Of a stretch of DNA of 64,000 bases, positions 1 to 11,600 are shown in pieces. Source of the stretch: QHWT01 sp963755695 (GTDB lineage Bacteria > Acidobacteriota > Vicinamibacteria > Vicinamibacterales > 2-12-FULL-66-21). A model generated the notes under the pieces. That model had not been told where the DNA came from. It saw only the letters and a program-made list of their open reading frames with translations, and did not search any database. The position numbers and the translations under genes were made by a program. The DNA lies in the NCBI GenBank assembly GCA_963755695.1, contig CAVWLB010000010.1:806001-870000 (forward strand), in the 5' to 3' direction. Position 1 is the first letter of the stretch. Every line of letters begins with the position of its first letter.

Positions 1-2
1 AG

Positions 3-665
3 GTGATTGCCTACGCGCGCGGCGACTACGCGCAAGACTTGCTCAAGGGCCGATCGGACCCCCAAGCCACGGCGCGCATCGTCAAGCGTGTCACCGAGCT
101 GACCGGCCTGGACGAGGGATTCGTGCGGCGAGCGGGAGGCCGGATCGACGTCGGCGCCTTCCTGCGTGAAATCGCGCGCGAAGGCGGCAAGATCGGAAGC
201 GTCTACGACTCCAATGTGACTTCGTTCGATCCGTTTCCCTTCGCGTCACGTCAGCGGGGGAACGATCCACTGCTCGAGAGCATCGTTGCCCCGACCACTA
301 CGGCAATGGTGGATTTCGTGACCCGGGCCGTTGGCTGGAAGGTCGACGCGCGCTACAACGCGCTCAGCTACGAGGTGAACAGCGCGTGGGAGCAGAACAG
401 CAACGCGCTGCGGCAGGGGGCCGTGCCAGACTTGCGCCAGGCGGTCGCGGCAGATCCCAAGCTGCGCGTACTGATCGCCCATGGCTGGAACGACTTGTCG
501 TGTCCGTTCATGGCCTCGGTGCTGACGGTCGATCAGATGCCGGAGATGGGCGACGCCTGGCGGGTGCAGGTGCGTGAGTATCCGGGCGGCCACATGTTCT
601 ACAGCCGGCCGGAGAGCCGCGCGGCGTTCAAGAAGGACGTGCAGGAGATGTTCGCCAAGCACTGA
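3..665 (+). CDS. Serine carboxypeptidase-like protein (peptidase S10 family), C-terminal part
   Basis: Only the C-terminal 220 residues are present; the frame is open to the left edge, so the GTG at position 3 is probably internal. The visible part matches the end of family S10 serine carboxypeptidases. It has a GWNDLSCP stretch, where the family carries its catalytic Asp, and YPGGHMFY, where it carries the catalytic His. The catalytic Ser and any signal peptide would lie upstream of the window. S10 enzymes remove C-terminal residues from peptides, and acidobacterial members are usually exported. The gene ends 36 bp short of a convergent permease gene, with a hairpin between. Family assignment is fairly safe; substrate is unknown. 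Confidence 0.75.
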   Translation: MIAYARGDYAQDLLKGRSDPQATARIVKRVTELTGLDEGFVRRAGGRIDVGAFLREIAREGGKIGSVYDSNVTSFDPFPFASRQRGNDPLLESIVAPTTTAMVDFVTRAVGWKVDARYNALSYEVNSAWEQNSNALRQGAVPDLRQAVAADPKLRVLIAHGWNDLSCPFMASVLTVDQMPEMGDAWRVQVREYPGGHMFYSRPESRAAFKKDVQEMFAKH

Positions 666-673
666 AAAGCGCT

Positions 674-702
674 AATGAGGCGGCGTTCATCACCGCCTCA
701 TT
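674..702. terminator. Candidate bidirectional hairpin terminator between convergent genes
   Basis: Perfect 10-bp arms (AATGAGGCGG at 674-683 and its complement at 693-702) enclose a 9-nt loop. The hairpin lies just after the S10 peptidase stop and overlaps the stop codon of the convergent ADOP permease. No strong T-run follows on either strand, so termination is inferred from position and symmetry. Confidence 0.5.
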
Positions 703-3133
703 CCTGACGAAGCGCGACCATCGGATCGACACAGGCTGCCCGACGGGCTGGAATATAACAGGCGACGAGCGTAACCACGCCGAGCAGCCCGGCGACGGCT
801 GCGTAGGACAGCGGATCGGTCGGCTGGACCCCGAACAACTGACTGCGTAGTAGCCGCGTCGACGCGACGCTCGCGGCCACGCCAGCGACCGCGCCCATCA
901 GGACCAGCCGTACTCCCATCATCAACATCAGGCCGAGCACGTGACGCCGCGGTGCGCCGAGCGCCATGCGTACTCCGATCTCGTGCGTACGACGGGTCAC
1001 ATGGAAGGAAAGGACGCTGTAAATCCCGGCGGCGGCGAGGGCGAGGCCGAGTGCGGCGAACACGCTGAACAGCGCCATCGTGAATCGCGGTTGCATGACC
1101 TCTTCGCCAAGGAGCTCACTCATGGTGATCGGCCGACCGAGGGGCTGATCCGCATCCATCTGCCGCACCTGCGCGCGAATGGGGTTGAGGAGGAGGTGGG
1201 GATCGCCGATCGTTCGCACGGCCAGCGCGCGCTGCAGCTGGCCGACGATTGAATAGGGCATGACGAGAGCCGGCGCGGGCTCCGTGCGATAGCCGGCGTT
1301 CCGGGTATTGCCAATGACGCCGACGATCAGGACCTCGGGAGGACGGGCGGTATCGACCAGAGCTCGCGCCGGGGGACGCTCGAGGACAGCAAGCCGCGCC
1401 CGCGAGCCTATCGGATTCACGCCGGCGGGCCACAACTTCACCGCAGCCGCATTGATCACGGCAACGCGATCGCCGCGCTGCACTTCGGCGGCGTCGAACA
1501 TCCGCCCGCCGTGCAGGGGAATGCCGAACGTGCGCAGGTGATCGGCTCCGGCCAGATTGATGGTGATTTGCCTGGATTCGTCCGGTGGCTGACCCGAAAT
1601 CGTCAGTGGCGATTGGGCGCCTCCGAATGGCAGGCCGAACGTCGCCGCATCGACACCGGGCAGCGATCGGACGCGCTCCAGCAGATCCTGACCAAAGCGG
1701 TTGCGCTGCTCGAGGGTTGTGTACTTTGCCGGCGGCAGAGGAATCCCCACGACCAGGACTCGATCGGCCTTGACGCCGCTGTCGACGTTCTGCAGGGCCA
1801 CGAAGGTTCGTACGGTCAGGCCTGCGCTGATCAACAGCACGACCGACAGCGCCACTTCGACCACCACGAGGAGGTTGCGGGCCCGGCTGCCTTGCGTTCC
1901 CGCGCCAGTACTTCGGCTCGCCTTCAGCGCGTCGGTGACGTCCGGCTTCGATGCCTGCAATGCCGGCACCACGCCAAAGAGAATCCCGGTGAGCAGCGAC
2001 ACTCCGAGCGAAAAGAGCAGGACGGGAAGGTTGATTGTGACCCGCGATTCGTTCGGCACGTAGAACTCCGGCATCAGACCGACGATCGAACGAGTCGCGA
2101 GGAACGCGAACAGCACGCCGAGGACACCGCCGGTCAGCGACAGGAGCACGCTCTCGGTGAGCAGTTGACCCACCAGCCGGCGGCGCCCCGCGCCAATCGA
2201 CATGCGCACCGCCATCTCGCGTGCCCGCGCAGTCCCGCGTGCCAACTGCAGGTTGGCGACGTTGGCGCAAGCGATCAGCAGCAGGAAAGCGACGGCACCC
2301 AGCAGCAACCGAAGGGTCGTCTGCATCTCGCCGCTGGCGACCGTCACATCGAGATAGTTCCGAAGGGTGGTCGTGAAGCCTTGCGGCGGGAACGCCGCCG
2401 GCTTTTCGAGGGCGAGGCGTTTGTTCAATCCCCGGAGCTGTTCCTCGCCGACCGCGCTGCTGACGCCGGGCGCCAGTCGCACGATTGGAATGATCCAGGG
2501 TACGTCGGGGCGCGCCGGCGAAAGCGGCAGCCAGAGCCCATCGTTGCCATACCAGCCAAACCGCGGCGGCATGACGCCGATAATCGTGTAAGGACGACTG
2601 TTCAGCCGAAGCGTTCGGCCGAGCGCTGACGGATCACCGTCGAAGAGGCGAAGCCAAAGGCGATGACTCAGGACGACAACTGGTTCGGCCTCGCCGTCAC
2701 TCCGGATGTCGGTGGGTTGAATGGCCCGGCCGATCACCGGCGCGACGCCGAGAAAGTTGAAGGCGTTGGCGGTCATCAGGACCGCGCGGACGCTTTCGGG
2801 TGCGAACTCGCCGGTCATGAGCACGGATTCCATCGACGTCGCCATGACGTCGGCGAAAGCCGGCACTTCGCGAAGCGGCCGGAGTTCGTCGAGCGAGTAT
2901 GTGTGGCCTCCGCGACCATCGATCGCGCGGACGTCAGGCGCCCAGATCTCGTCGGGTCTGGCGTAGGGATAGGGCGCGATGAGGACGCCATAGATCACGC
3001 TGAAGATCGCGGATGTCGCGCCGATGCCGAGAGTCAGTGACAGGAGTGCGACCATGAGGAAGACGGGACTGCGCCGGAACGATCGGATCGCGTAGCCGAG
3101 ATCTTGGGTCAGTTGCTCCAGCCAGCGTCGCAT
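698..3133 (-). CDS. ADOP-family ABC transporter permease (MacB/FtsX-like)
   Basis: An 811-residue intact protein with the duplicated permease layout. There is a first membrane segment at about residues 20-45 and a MacB-type periplasmic core to about 240. A three-helix FtsX domain follows at about 275-390 and contains ACANVANLQLARGTARAREM. A second periplasmic core runs from about 425 to 650 and a final FtsX domain from about 690 to 805, with the conserved TRRTHEIGVRMALGA. This is the ADOP (Acidobacterial duplicated orphan permease) architecture, in which no ATPase is fused or adjacent. The 'prefix' domain seen in the permease at 5.8 kb is missing here. ATG at 3133 is preceded by GGAGAGGTGT as ribosome-binding site. 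Its role is unknown; the family is often guessed to export small molecules or peptides. Confidence 0.9.
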   Translation of the reverse strand: MRRWLEQLTQDLGYAIRSFRRSPVFLMVALLSLTLGIGATSAIFSVIYGVLIAPYPYARPDEIWAPDVRAIDGRGGHTYSLDELRPLREVPAFADVMATSMESVLMTGEFAPESVRAVLMTANAFNFLGVAPVIGRAIQPTDIRSDGEAEPVVVLSHRLWLRLFDGDPSALGRTLRLNSRPYTIIGVMPPRFGWYGNDGLWLPLSPARPDVPWIIPIVRLAPGVSSAVGEEQLRGLNKRLALEKPAAFPPQGFTTTLRNYLDVTVASGEMQTTLRLLLGAVAFLLLIACANVANLQLARGTARAREMAVRMSIGAGRRRLVGQLLTESVLLSLTGGVLGVLFAFLATRSIVGLMPEFYVPNESRVTINLPVLLFSLGVSLLTGILFGVVPALQASKPDVTDALKASRSTGAGTQGSRARNLLVVVEVALSVVLLISAGLTVRTFVALQNVDSGVKADRVLVVGIPLPPAKYTTLEQRNRFGQDLLERVRSLPGVDAATFGLPFGGAQSPLTISGQPPDESRQITINLAGADHLRTFGIPLHGGRMFDAAEVQRGDRVAVINAAAVKLWPAGVNPIGSRARLAVLERPPARALVDTARPPEVLIVGVIGNTRNAGYRTEPAPALVMPYSIVGQLQRALAVRTIGDPHLLLNPIRAQVRQMDADQPLGRPITMSELLGEEVMQPRFTMALFSVFAALGLALAAAGIYSVLSFHVTRRTHEIGVRMALGAPRRHVLGLMLMMGVRLVLMGAVAGVAASVASTRLLRSQLFGVQPTDPLSYAAVAGLLGVVTLVACYIPARRAACVDPMVALRQE

Positions 3134-3208
3134 ACACCTCTCCTGGGCGGTTCGTTCTAGGTTAGACGACCGACGACGCTGATTCGTTGGCTCCCCTGAA
3201 GAAGACGC

Positions 3209-4396
3209 TCAGATGCCGCCGAACGGGCCGCCCGGTGGTGCGTACTGTTCGAGCAGCTTGAGGTACTCCGCGTTCTGCACGCGCCCAGCGGCACCCATCG
3301 TGATCGCGCGCAACACGCGCCGCGCCTGGCGTCGCTCCGGCGAGTCCCCATCCGCGTTGGCCTTCTGCGCCAGTTTCGAGAGCCGGTCGCGAAGCATGCT
3401 CAGCGATTCCAGGCGACGGTTCTCATCATTCAGGCCGGCCTCGAGATCGAAGATCTCGGCAAGCACTCGTTCTTCGGCGTCATCGGCGGCGCGCTCGCGC
3501 TTCAGCGCTTTCTTGACCTCCGATTGCTTCGACAAGTCTTTGGCTCGCTTCTCGTCGGCCGACACATCGCGGAGGGCGTTGAAGTCGGCCACCAAGGCGT
3601 CAAGCAGGTGCACGGTGTCGGGGGGCTGGTCGACGCGGCAAGCAGCTGCCGGCGTTTGGCCAGCAGTCGATCGATGACCGCCTCGTCCTTCTGCCGGCGC
3701 CCCGACTTCATCGCCTGGAGCTCCATCCACTCGATCGCTTCCAGTGCGACCGAGTCGGGCGGCAGCGTGTGCCCACCGTCGAAGATCGCCAGGTAGTGCG
3801 GCGAGGAGAGCTTGCGATCGAGCTGCCGCATCTCGATGTAGTTGAAGTCTTCTGTTCCAGTCGTGCCGAACACCGCAAAAGGCACCGTCGCGCGCGGCTC
3901 GCTGTCCGGATAACCGGCGCTCGACGCGATGACCCCGGCAATGTGGTTGTTGCCGAGCGCCATCCGCATGGCGACGCGAGCGCCACCAGACATCCCGGTC
4001 AGGTAAACCCGCTCCGCGTCAATCGACACGCGGTGGCCGAGATCGGGCCACATCGCCTGCACCGCGGCCATCGACACCGCCCAGGGACCGTTCCGCGACG
4101 TGTTCGATCCGGCGATGATCCACCCGGTACTGTTCGGCCGCTGCCTGGTATTTCTCCACCATCGCGCGCCCGCGCGCGGCCGGGTGAAACGCGATCAGCA
4201 AGGGCCACGTCCGCTCGGCCGAATAGGTGGATGGCAGATAAAGCGCGTAGGTCTGCGCCTGATCGTTGGCGCAGTTGACCTCGTCGATGATGACTCCGCG
4301 CTGAAGTTCCTGTGCGTGCGCATGCGGCACGCTTGGCATAGCGAGGAACGCCGCAACCGTCAGAATGCGGGATCCGCGCCGCACGGCTGGAATCAT
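3209..4396 (-). CDS. Secreted alpha/beta-hydrolase (PHB-depolymerase/esterase-like), two frameshifts
   Basis: Reconstructed from three frames. The N-terminus (from ATG 4396) has a Sec signal ending near PHAHAQ, then ALYLPSTYSAERTWPLLIAFHP, typical of the LpqC/esterase-D-like hydrolase fold. The nucleophile elbow GMSGG (Ser) and a likely catalytic His in DGGHTLP lie in the middle frame. The last ~150 residues are a helical tail ending PPGGPFGGI. The frame breaks near 4124, where one extra base lies in a short G run of the coding strand, and near 3640. Its ATG overlaps the stop of the upstream MFS gene (ATGA), so the two are translationally coupled. A periplasmic esterase releasing a product for the MFS carrier is plausible but unproven. 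Confidence 0.65.
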
Positions 4397-5716
4397 GGTG
4401 TGTCTGTAACGGGCTGTTCGCCCCCCGCATCCGAGACGTGTTCGAGCGAGCGATCGTGCTCGAGCACCAGCACGATGATCGTCGCCAGCAGCCCGGCAGC
4501 GGCGAGCGACAGCAATCCGCCGGTGTAGCTGCCGGTCCAGTCCTTGATCCGGCCCATCGCATACGGACCGGCGAAACCCGCCAGGTTGCCGATCGAGTTG
4601 ATCAGCGCGATGCCGCCGGCCGCGGCCGCGCCGGACAGGAAGGCCGTCGGGAACGTCCAGAACACCGGCAGGCAGCCGAAGATGCCGAAGCCCGCGATCG
4701 ACAGCGCCACCATCTTCATCGTCGGATCGTCGAGCGCGGTGGAAACGGCGATGCCGGCAGACGCCACGAACAGCGGAAAGGCGAGATGGAACCGCCGCTC
4801 CAGCATGCGATCGGAGCGCCGTCCCCACCAGACGATGCCGACGACGCCGACGACGTAAGGCAGCGCCGTGACCAGGCCGGCCTGCACGTTCGAGACGCCG
4901 AACGCCTTGACGATCTGCGGCAGGAAGAAGCTCAGGCCGTAGTTGGTCGCCACCGCGCCGAAATACACGAGGCTGAGCGCCAGGACCTTCGGGTTGAGCA
5001 GCGCTTCCGTCACGCTGTAGCGGCGCACCGTTTCCCGCTTCGTCTGCTCCTGCAGCAAGCGGGCTCACCAGCCAGGCGCGTTCCTCCGGCTCCAGCCATG
5101 TGGCGTCGGCCGGCCGGTCGGTCAGGTAGAAGAGCACGACCACCGACAGGATCAGCGCCGGCACCGCCTCGAGGATGAACAGCCACTGCCAGCCCTTCAG
5201 CCCCATGAAGCCGTCGAGTCCCAGCAGCAGTCCGGAGACTGGCGCGCCGATCACCGTCGACAGCGGAATCGCCGCCATGAAATAGCCGATGATTCGCGCC
5301 CGGTAGACGGCCGGGAACCACAGCGTCAGGAAGAAGATGATGCCCGGAAAGAAGCCGGCTTCGGCGATGCCGAGCAGCACTCGCACGACGAAGAAGCTCG
5401 TTTCGCCGCGGACGAAGGCCGTCGCGCCCGAGACCAGCCCCCAGGTGAACATGATCCGCGCGATCCACTTGCGCGCGCCGACCCGTTCCAGGAACAGGTT
5501 CGACGGCACCTCGAACAGGAAATACGCGAGGAAGAAGATGCCGGCGCCGAAACCGAAGGCGGAGGCGGACAGCCCGAGGTCCTTGTTCATCGTCAGCGCG
5601 GCGAAGCCGACGTTGACCCGGTCGAGATAGGCGACGAAGTAGCAGACGATCAGGAACGGGACCAGCCGGGCCGACACCTTCGCGATGGTTCGGGCTTCCA
5701 GATCGGTTGGTGGCAT
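4393..5716 (-). CDS. MFS transporter, anion:cation symporter (ACS)-like, one frameshift
   Basis: About 440 residues with 12 predicted hydrophobic helices. The N-terminal half carries YLDRVNVGFAALTMNKDLG and the inter-helix motif FLERVGARKWIARIM, both typical of the ACS group that takes up organic acids such as 4-hydroxyphenylacetate, phthalate, hexuronates or tartrate. The reading frame breaks near 5063, where one extra base lies in the CCC of the coding strand after WLVS. It resumes as LLQEQTKRETVRRY and stays open to the stop. The gene is first in a two-gene operon with the secreted hydrolase (4-bp overlap). A perfect inverted repeat lies about 30-60 bp upstream of its ATG. Substrate unknown; an organic acid or sugar acid is the best guess. 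Confidence 0.75.
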
Positions 5717-5747
5717 AAGCGGCTCGTCACTCCGTTTCCCTGCATCC

Positions 5748-5774
5748 CTTGATTGTCATATCTTGACAATCAAG
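5748..5774. promoter_or_regulatory. Inverted-repeat operator candidate between divergent genes
   Basis: Perfect 11-bp arms (CTTGATTGTCA at 5748-5758 and its complement at 5764-5774) flank a 5-nt centre. The site lies in the 83-bp gap between the MFS/hydrolase operon (leftward, ATG at 5716) and the second ADOP permease (rightward, ATG at 5800). The genes diverge, so a terminator is unlikely and a dimeric repressor site is the better reading. No regulator gene is adjacent. ADOP permeases are often linked to PadR regulators, but the arms do not show a clear PadR ATGT/ACAT box. Confidence 0.5.
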
Positions 5775-5799
5775 TGAAGTGGGCAGAATATCGTTCGGC

Positions 5800-8441
5800 A
5801 TGTCCCTCTGGCGCCAGTTGACACGCGGGCTGCGCGCGCTCACGACCGGCGCCGCCGACGAGGATATCGCGGACGAGGTCCGCGACTACCTCGAACAGTC
5901 GACCGCGGAGATGGTCGCGAAGGGCCTGTCTCCCGAGCAAGCCAGGCGCGCCGCGCAACTCGAGATCGGCAACACCACCATCCTGCGAGAGCAGGTGCGC
6001 TCGTATGGCTGGGAGAACCTCGTCCGCACGACGTTGACCGATCTCAGTTACGCCGCGCGTCGACTGCGCAGCAGTCCGAGCTTCACGGCCGCCAGCGCGC
6101 TGACCCTGGCCCTGGGCATCGGCGCCACGGTCGCAATCTTCAGCGCTGTGAATCCTATCCTGTTCGAGCCGTTGCCGTATCCGCACCCCGAGCGCATCGT
6201 GACGATCTCGGATGTCGGACCCGCCGATTCGAACCTGGATGTCACCTTCGGCACCTTTCTCGAGGTTGCCGCTCGGAGCCGCTCGTTCGATGCGCTGGCC
6301 GTGATGAAGCCGTGGCAGCCGACGCTGACCGGGTCGGCGGAACCGGAACGGCTGGAGGGACAGCGGGTGAGCGCCCAGTACTTCCGTGCGCTCGGAGTCG
6401 CGCAGGCCCCGGGTCGGGATTTCGAGGCGTTCGAGGATCAGGCCGGCGGGCCCGACGTGGTGATTCTCAGCGAACGCCTGTTGCGGCGCCGATTTGGCGG
6501 CGACCCCACGATCGTCGGACGCCAGATCAGACTCGACGACCACCCGTTTACTGTCGTCGGCGTGATGCCGCCGACATACGAGAACGTGCTGGCGCCGTCG
6601 ACCGAGTTGTGGGCGCCGCTGCAGTACGCCACTTCGTTTACTCCCGACAGCCGCGAATGGGGACACCATCTCCGCATGGTCGGACGGCTTCGACCAGGCG
6701 TGACGCCTGCCGCCGCGACCAGGGAACTCGATGAAATCTCACGCGCGACGCTCGCCGAGTTTCCGCGCGTGCCCTGGGCATCGCTGGAGGCCGGGCTTGG
6801 AGTCCGGTCTCTGCAGGACGAAATCACCCATGCGGTCAAGCCGGCGCTGCTGGCGGTGCTCGGCGCCGTGCTGCTGCTGCTGGCCATTGCCTGCGTGAAC
6901 GTCACCAATCTCCTGCTCGCGCGCGGTGCACGGCGGCGCGGCGAGTTCGCGATGCGGGCCGCGCTCGGCGCCGGACGGGGGCGCCTGATCCGTCAACTGC
7001 TCATCGAGAGCCTCCTGCTGGCGGTCGTGGGCGGCCTCCTTGGAGTGATCCTCGCGAACGCTGGAATCCGCGGGCTGGTGAGCCTCAGCCCGCCCGACCT
7101 GCCCCGGCTCGGCGCCATCCGTCTCGATGGGGCGGTGTTCGTCTTCGCGGTCGCGGTGACAACCGTGATTGGCGTGCTGGTCGGAATGATCCCGGCGCTG
7201 CATGCGTCACGCGGCGACTTGCGGGTCGGCTTGCAACAGAGCTCGCATCGGGCATCGAGCGATCACCGGCGGACGCGCGGTGCGCTGGTCGTCGCGGAGG
7301 TTGCCCTCGCGCTGGTCCTGCTGGTGAGTGCGGGCCTTTTGCTCCGCAGCCTGCAGCGGATTTTTGCCGTCGACGTGGGCTTCGACGCGACGAACCTGTT
7401 GACGATGCAAGTGCAGGAATCCGGCCGTCGGTTCGACGTGAACGAGGCCCGATACCGGTTCTTCGACGAGGCGCTCGACGCCGTCCGGCGCGTACCCGGC
7501 GTGACCGTGGCCGCCTTCACCGGTCTCCTGCCGCTCAGTGGCGACGTCGACGTCTACGGCGTTCATTTCGAGAAGGACAGCGATCGAAGGAATGACGATG
7601 GAGCGCTCCGCTATGCGGTCACGCCGGACTACTTCGCCGTCATGCGCATCCCGCTTCGCCGTGGCCGGCTGCTCAACCGGAATGACGACGCCGGAGCACC
7701 CCGCGTGGCGGTGATGAGCGAGTCGTTTGCCAGCCGCAGCTTCCCGGGGGTGATCCCATCGGTCAGCGGCTTCAGTTCGGGCCCGCCGACAACGGCTGGT
7801 ACACGATCGTGGGCGTGGTGGGCGACGTGAAGCAGGCGTCGATCGCGCTGACGCCGCAGGACGCGCTGTACGTGACGCCCGGACAATGGCAATGGGCTGA
7901 CAAGGTCATGTCGCTGGTGGTTCGCTCGCCGCGCGATCCCACGACCCTGGCGCGGGAAGTCCGGCAGGCGATCTGGTCGGTCGACAAGGATCAGCCAATC
8001 GTCCGCGTCGCAACCGTGGCGGAACTCGTGGAGAAGTCCGCGGTCGAACGGCGATTCGCGCTCACGCTGTTCGAGGCGTTTGCGCTCGCCGCGCTATCGC
8101 TGGCCGCCATCGGGATCTACGGCGTCCTGTCCGGAAGCGTGGCCGAGCGCACGCGCGAGATCGGCGTGCGATCCGCGCTCGGCGCTTCACGCGGAGACAT
8201 CCTCGCGCTGGTGCTCCGCCAGGGATTGGCGCTGACCGGCGTCGGTGTCCTCATCGGCGTGAGCGGGGCAGTGGTCGCAAGCCGTATGCTCGTCACCTTG
8301 TTGTTCGGTATTTCACGCCTCGACCCGATCACCTATGCCGGCGTTGTTGCGCTGTTACTGGGAGTCGCGACTGTCGCCTGCTGGATTCCCGCATCGCGCG
8401 CGGCTGGGGTCGACCCTTCGATCACGCTGAGAGCTGAGTAG
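5800..8441 (+). CDS. ADOP-family ABC transporter permease with N-terminal prefix domain, one frameshift
   Basis: About 880 residues when reconstructed. ATG 5800 (MSLWRQLTRG) is preferred over the in-frame GTG at 5779. Residues 1-85 form the helical ADOP prefix domain (ADEDIADEVRDYLEQST). Then follow the first membrane segment, a periplasmic core, an FtsX domain around residues 340-430 (VNVTNLLLARGARRRGEF), a second core and a final FtsX domain with ERTREIGVRSALGA. The frame is lost in a G5 run at 7745-7749. Restoring one G gives a PGGDPIGQRLQF-type motif, expected in this family, and joins the two halves. No ATPase gene is beside it. It is divergent from the MFS operon and shares the inverted repeat at 5748-5774. 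Confidence 0.85.
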
Positions 8442-8679
8442 AAGTACAGGATGTACCTCAACCTCAGCGTGCGATCGCCGCGGAAACGCACCAGCTCAAC
8501 TCAGCGACGGCCTCTTACGGAGATCGGAAATCAGAATTACGTCAACAGAAAGTTGATCTCCGGACGAGTATCGTATTCCCAGACCTGGAGTATCGGCACG
8601 ACTATGGCTATTGCCTGCCGCCCACGCGGCGGCACCAGCGCCCTGCGGCTGAACAATTACGCACTGGGGGTTCGTAGTG

Positions 8680-11600
8680 ATGAAGCCCAAGTGGCTTGTT
8701 GCCGCAGCTCTTCTTTCCTTCACCGCATCAGCAATCGAGGTAACCGCTCAAACCGCGCCGCCTGCTCCCACGCTGATTGAGCCCGCGAGCGGCGCCTCAC
8801 TCGTTCAGCCCCTAGGCCTTCGATGGTCGGCCGTCGTGGATCCCGATGGACCGATCGGGAGCTACACGTGGCAGGTGAGCACAACGTCAGGTTTCACCTT
8901 CTTGATCGCGTCGGGATTCACCGATACCCGCAACGGTGATCCCATACCGACGCAGGATCGCGTCAGCGGCCTTCCGAATGGCACCTACTTCTGGCGCGTC
9001 AAAGCGACGCAAATGGTAGGCGGTGCGATCGGCGCGATCGACTCCGCATGGTCGGCAGTTCGCAGCTTCACGGTCACCGGCCTCGGGGCCGCGCCGGCAA
9101 CACCAACGATCACCGGCCCAACGAACGGATCGCAGTTCCACGCCTACGAGACGTTCAATATCAGGTGGACCGCAGTGCCGGGCGCGCAATATTACGTGCT
9201 CGAGGCAGACGACGAGCCAAGCTTCTCGTATCCGTTCACGCTCAGCACCAGTCCGATGGAATTCGGAACCGTGTTTGGCGCCGGCTGGGGCAACGAGATC
9301 CCCAATGTCTATTACCGTGTTCGCGCAGTTTCGGTCGACAACGTCCGCGGTCTGCCGTCGGCCACGCTGACCGTCAAGATCTCCAACGGGGCGCCGGTTC
9401 CTCCGGCACCGAAGCCGTTGTCTCCGGCGGCGGGCGGCACCGTGTCGCTCCCCTTCACGTTCGACTGGACGGACACTCCGAACCCGCAGATACCCGGATA
9501 CGACATCGACGTGGACGACGAGCCAACGTTCTCCGGCACGTTTGGGGTGCTGCTGGTTCAGAACATCAGTCGGTCTGATTACACGCTGGTATCGGATCTG
9601 CCGCCGGGGACGTACTACTGGCGAGTGCGCGCGCAGCATGGCCTGGTCTATGGTCCGTGGTCGGCGGGCCAGCAGTTCCAGGTGGTTGCCTCGCCGCCGA
9701 CGCCGCCAGGTCTCAATCTGTTCTGGTTTCTCGTACAACCGAGCAGTGTGTCCGGCGGCCTGCCGACACAGGGTCGCGTGAGCTTGAACAAGCCCGCACC
9801 GGCAGGCGGAGCGGTGGTTCGCGTGATCAGTGACTTGCCGCACTCGGAAGTGCCGCAGAACGTCACGATTCCCGAAGGCAAGACCGACGCCACCGTGTCG
9901 CCGATCACCAGCGTGCCCGTGCATGGCGCGGTGATTGGCAATCTCCGCGCGGCTTACGGCACGAGCTGGCAGCAGAACTCGCTCGGACTCTTCCCGCTCC
10001 TCTTCAGCCTCTCACTCGACAAGCCGGCCGTCGTCGGAGGCAGCGCGGTGACGGGAACCGTCACGCTGCAGCGAGCGGCTCCTGCCGGTGGGACCGAGGT
10101 GATCCTGGTCAGCAACGATACGTCGCTGGCAAGGCCGCCCGCGAAGGTCGTCGTGCCGGAGGGTGCGACCGCGGCGAGCTTTTCGATCCCGACGGCTGCG
10201 GTGACGGGCCCGGTCCAGATCACGATCAACTCGGGAACTGCCAACGACGACTATCGCGCGCCCGAGACGTGGCTCAAGTTGATGCCGGCGGGATCTCCCT
10301 CGCCGGCGCCCAGTCTGTCGACGATCACGCTTCAGTCGGCAAGTGTCTTGGGCGGCCATACCACCACCGGCACGATCACCTTGACGGCTCCGGCGCCAAC
10401 GGGCGGCGCTTCAGTCTGGGTGAACGGCAGTATGGAGGGGCAGGTTGTGACCCCGTCGGGCGGGGTCACGGTGCCAGCGGGCAGTACCAGCGCAAACTTC
10501 ACGATCACGGCACCGCAGGTAAACGCCACGTATTGGGTGATGATCCAGGCGTCCTATGCGGGTGATGCCGGCATGCACGGGGCCGTGCTGCGGATCGATC
10601 CGGATCAACCGGCCGTACCCGATCTCTTCGCGTTGGGAGTGGAGCCGAACCAGGTGATCGGGGGCGCGTCGGTCCAAGGCACCGTGGGACTCGTGACGCC
10701 CGCACCGGTGGGTGGCACCACGGTCTTTCTGACGAGCAGCGATCCGTCGCTGGCGCAGGTGCCGCCAAGTGTTGATGTCGCGGCTGGCAACAGTACGAAC
10801 AGTTTCACTGTCGTCACGAAACCAGTGAGCACGATGATGTCGGTTGAGATCAGCGCGCAGTCCGGATCGGCGACCAAGTCGTCATGGATCACGCTCGGTG
10901 CCGATCCCAACGCGCCCGTGGCGCTCAGCTCGGTGACGCCCAGCGTCAGTGGAACCACCGGCGGCAACAATATTTCGGCAACGCTGTTCCTGAACGGGAA
11001 CGCACCTGCTGGCGGCGCGAAGGTCACGCTCTCGAGCAGCAATACGGGCGCCGCGCAAGTGCCCGCCACCGTCACGGTACCCGCGGGGCAAGGCTTCCAG
11101 GGGTTCACCATCACGACGTCCGCCGTCACGGCCGACACGCCTGTCACGATCACCGGCAGGTACGGCTCGACCCAGACCGCGACGATCACGGTTCTCGCCG
11201 GCGCGAGCAACACCGGCCTGCGGAGCCCCACCGCGAACGCGGCTGACAGCGGCGGAGACGGCAACGGATTCCAGACGAACCCGGCGAATGCGATGGCAGA
11301 CGATGCGGCGAGTGCGGTGGACGTTGACAGCGGCACCGTTTCGAGCACGTCGTGCACGAGCACCGGACGCGACCGGCACCGTTTCTTCAACTACGGGATC
11401 GCGCTGCCGGCAGGCGCGACGGTTCAGGGTATCGAGGTGCGCCTCGACTCGCGAGTGGACAGCACGAGCGGCTCACCACGGATGTGTGTGGAACTGTCGT
11501 GGGATGGCGGCGTCCACTGGACCGCGCCGCTCGCGACGTCGACGCTGTCGACGACCATGGCCACGCGCATGCTCGGCTCGGCCACCAGCGCCTGGGGCCG

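Noticed and set aside
8451..8780. 109-codon frame upstream of the repeat protein
   Set aside because: No ribosome-binding site or family resemblance, and it overlaps the well-supported gene start.
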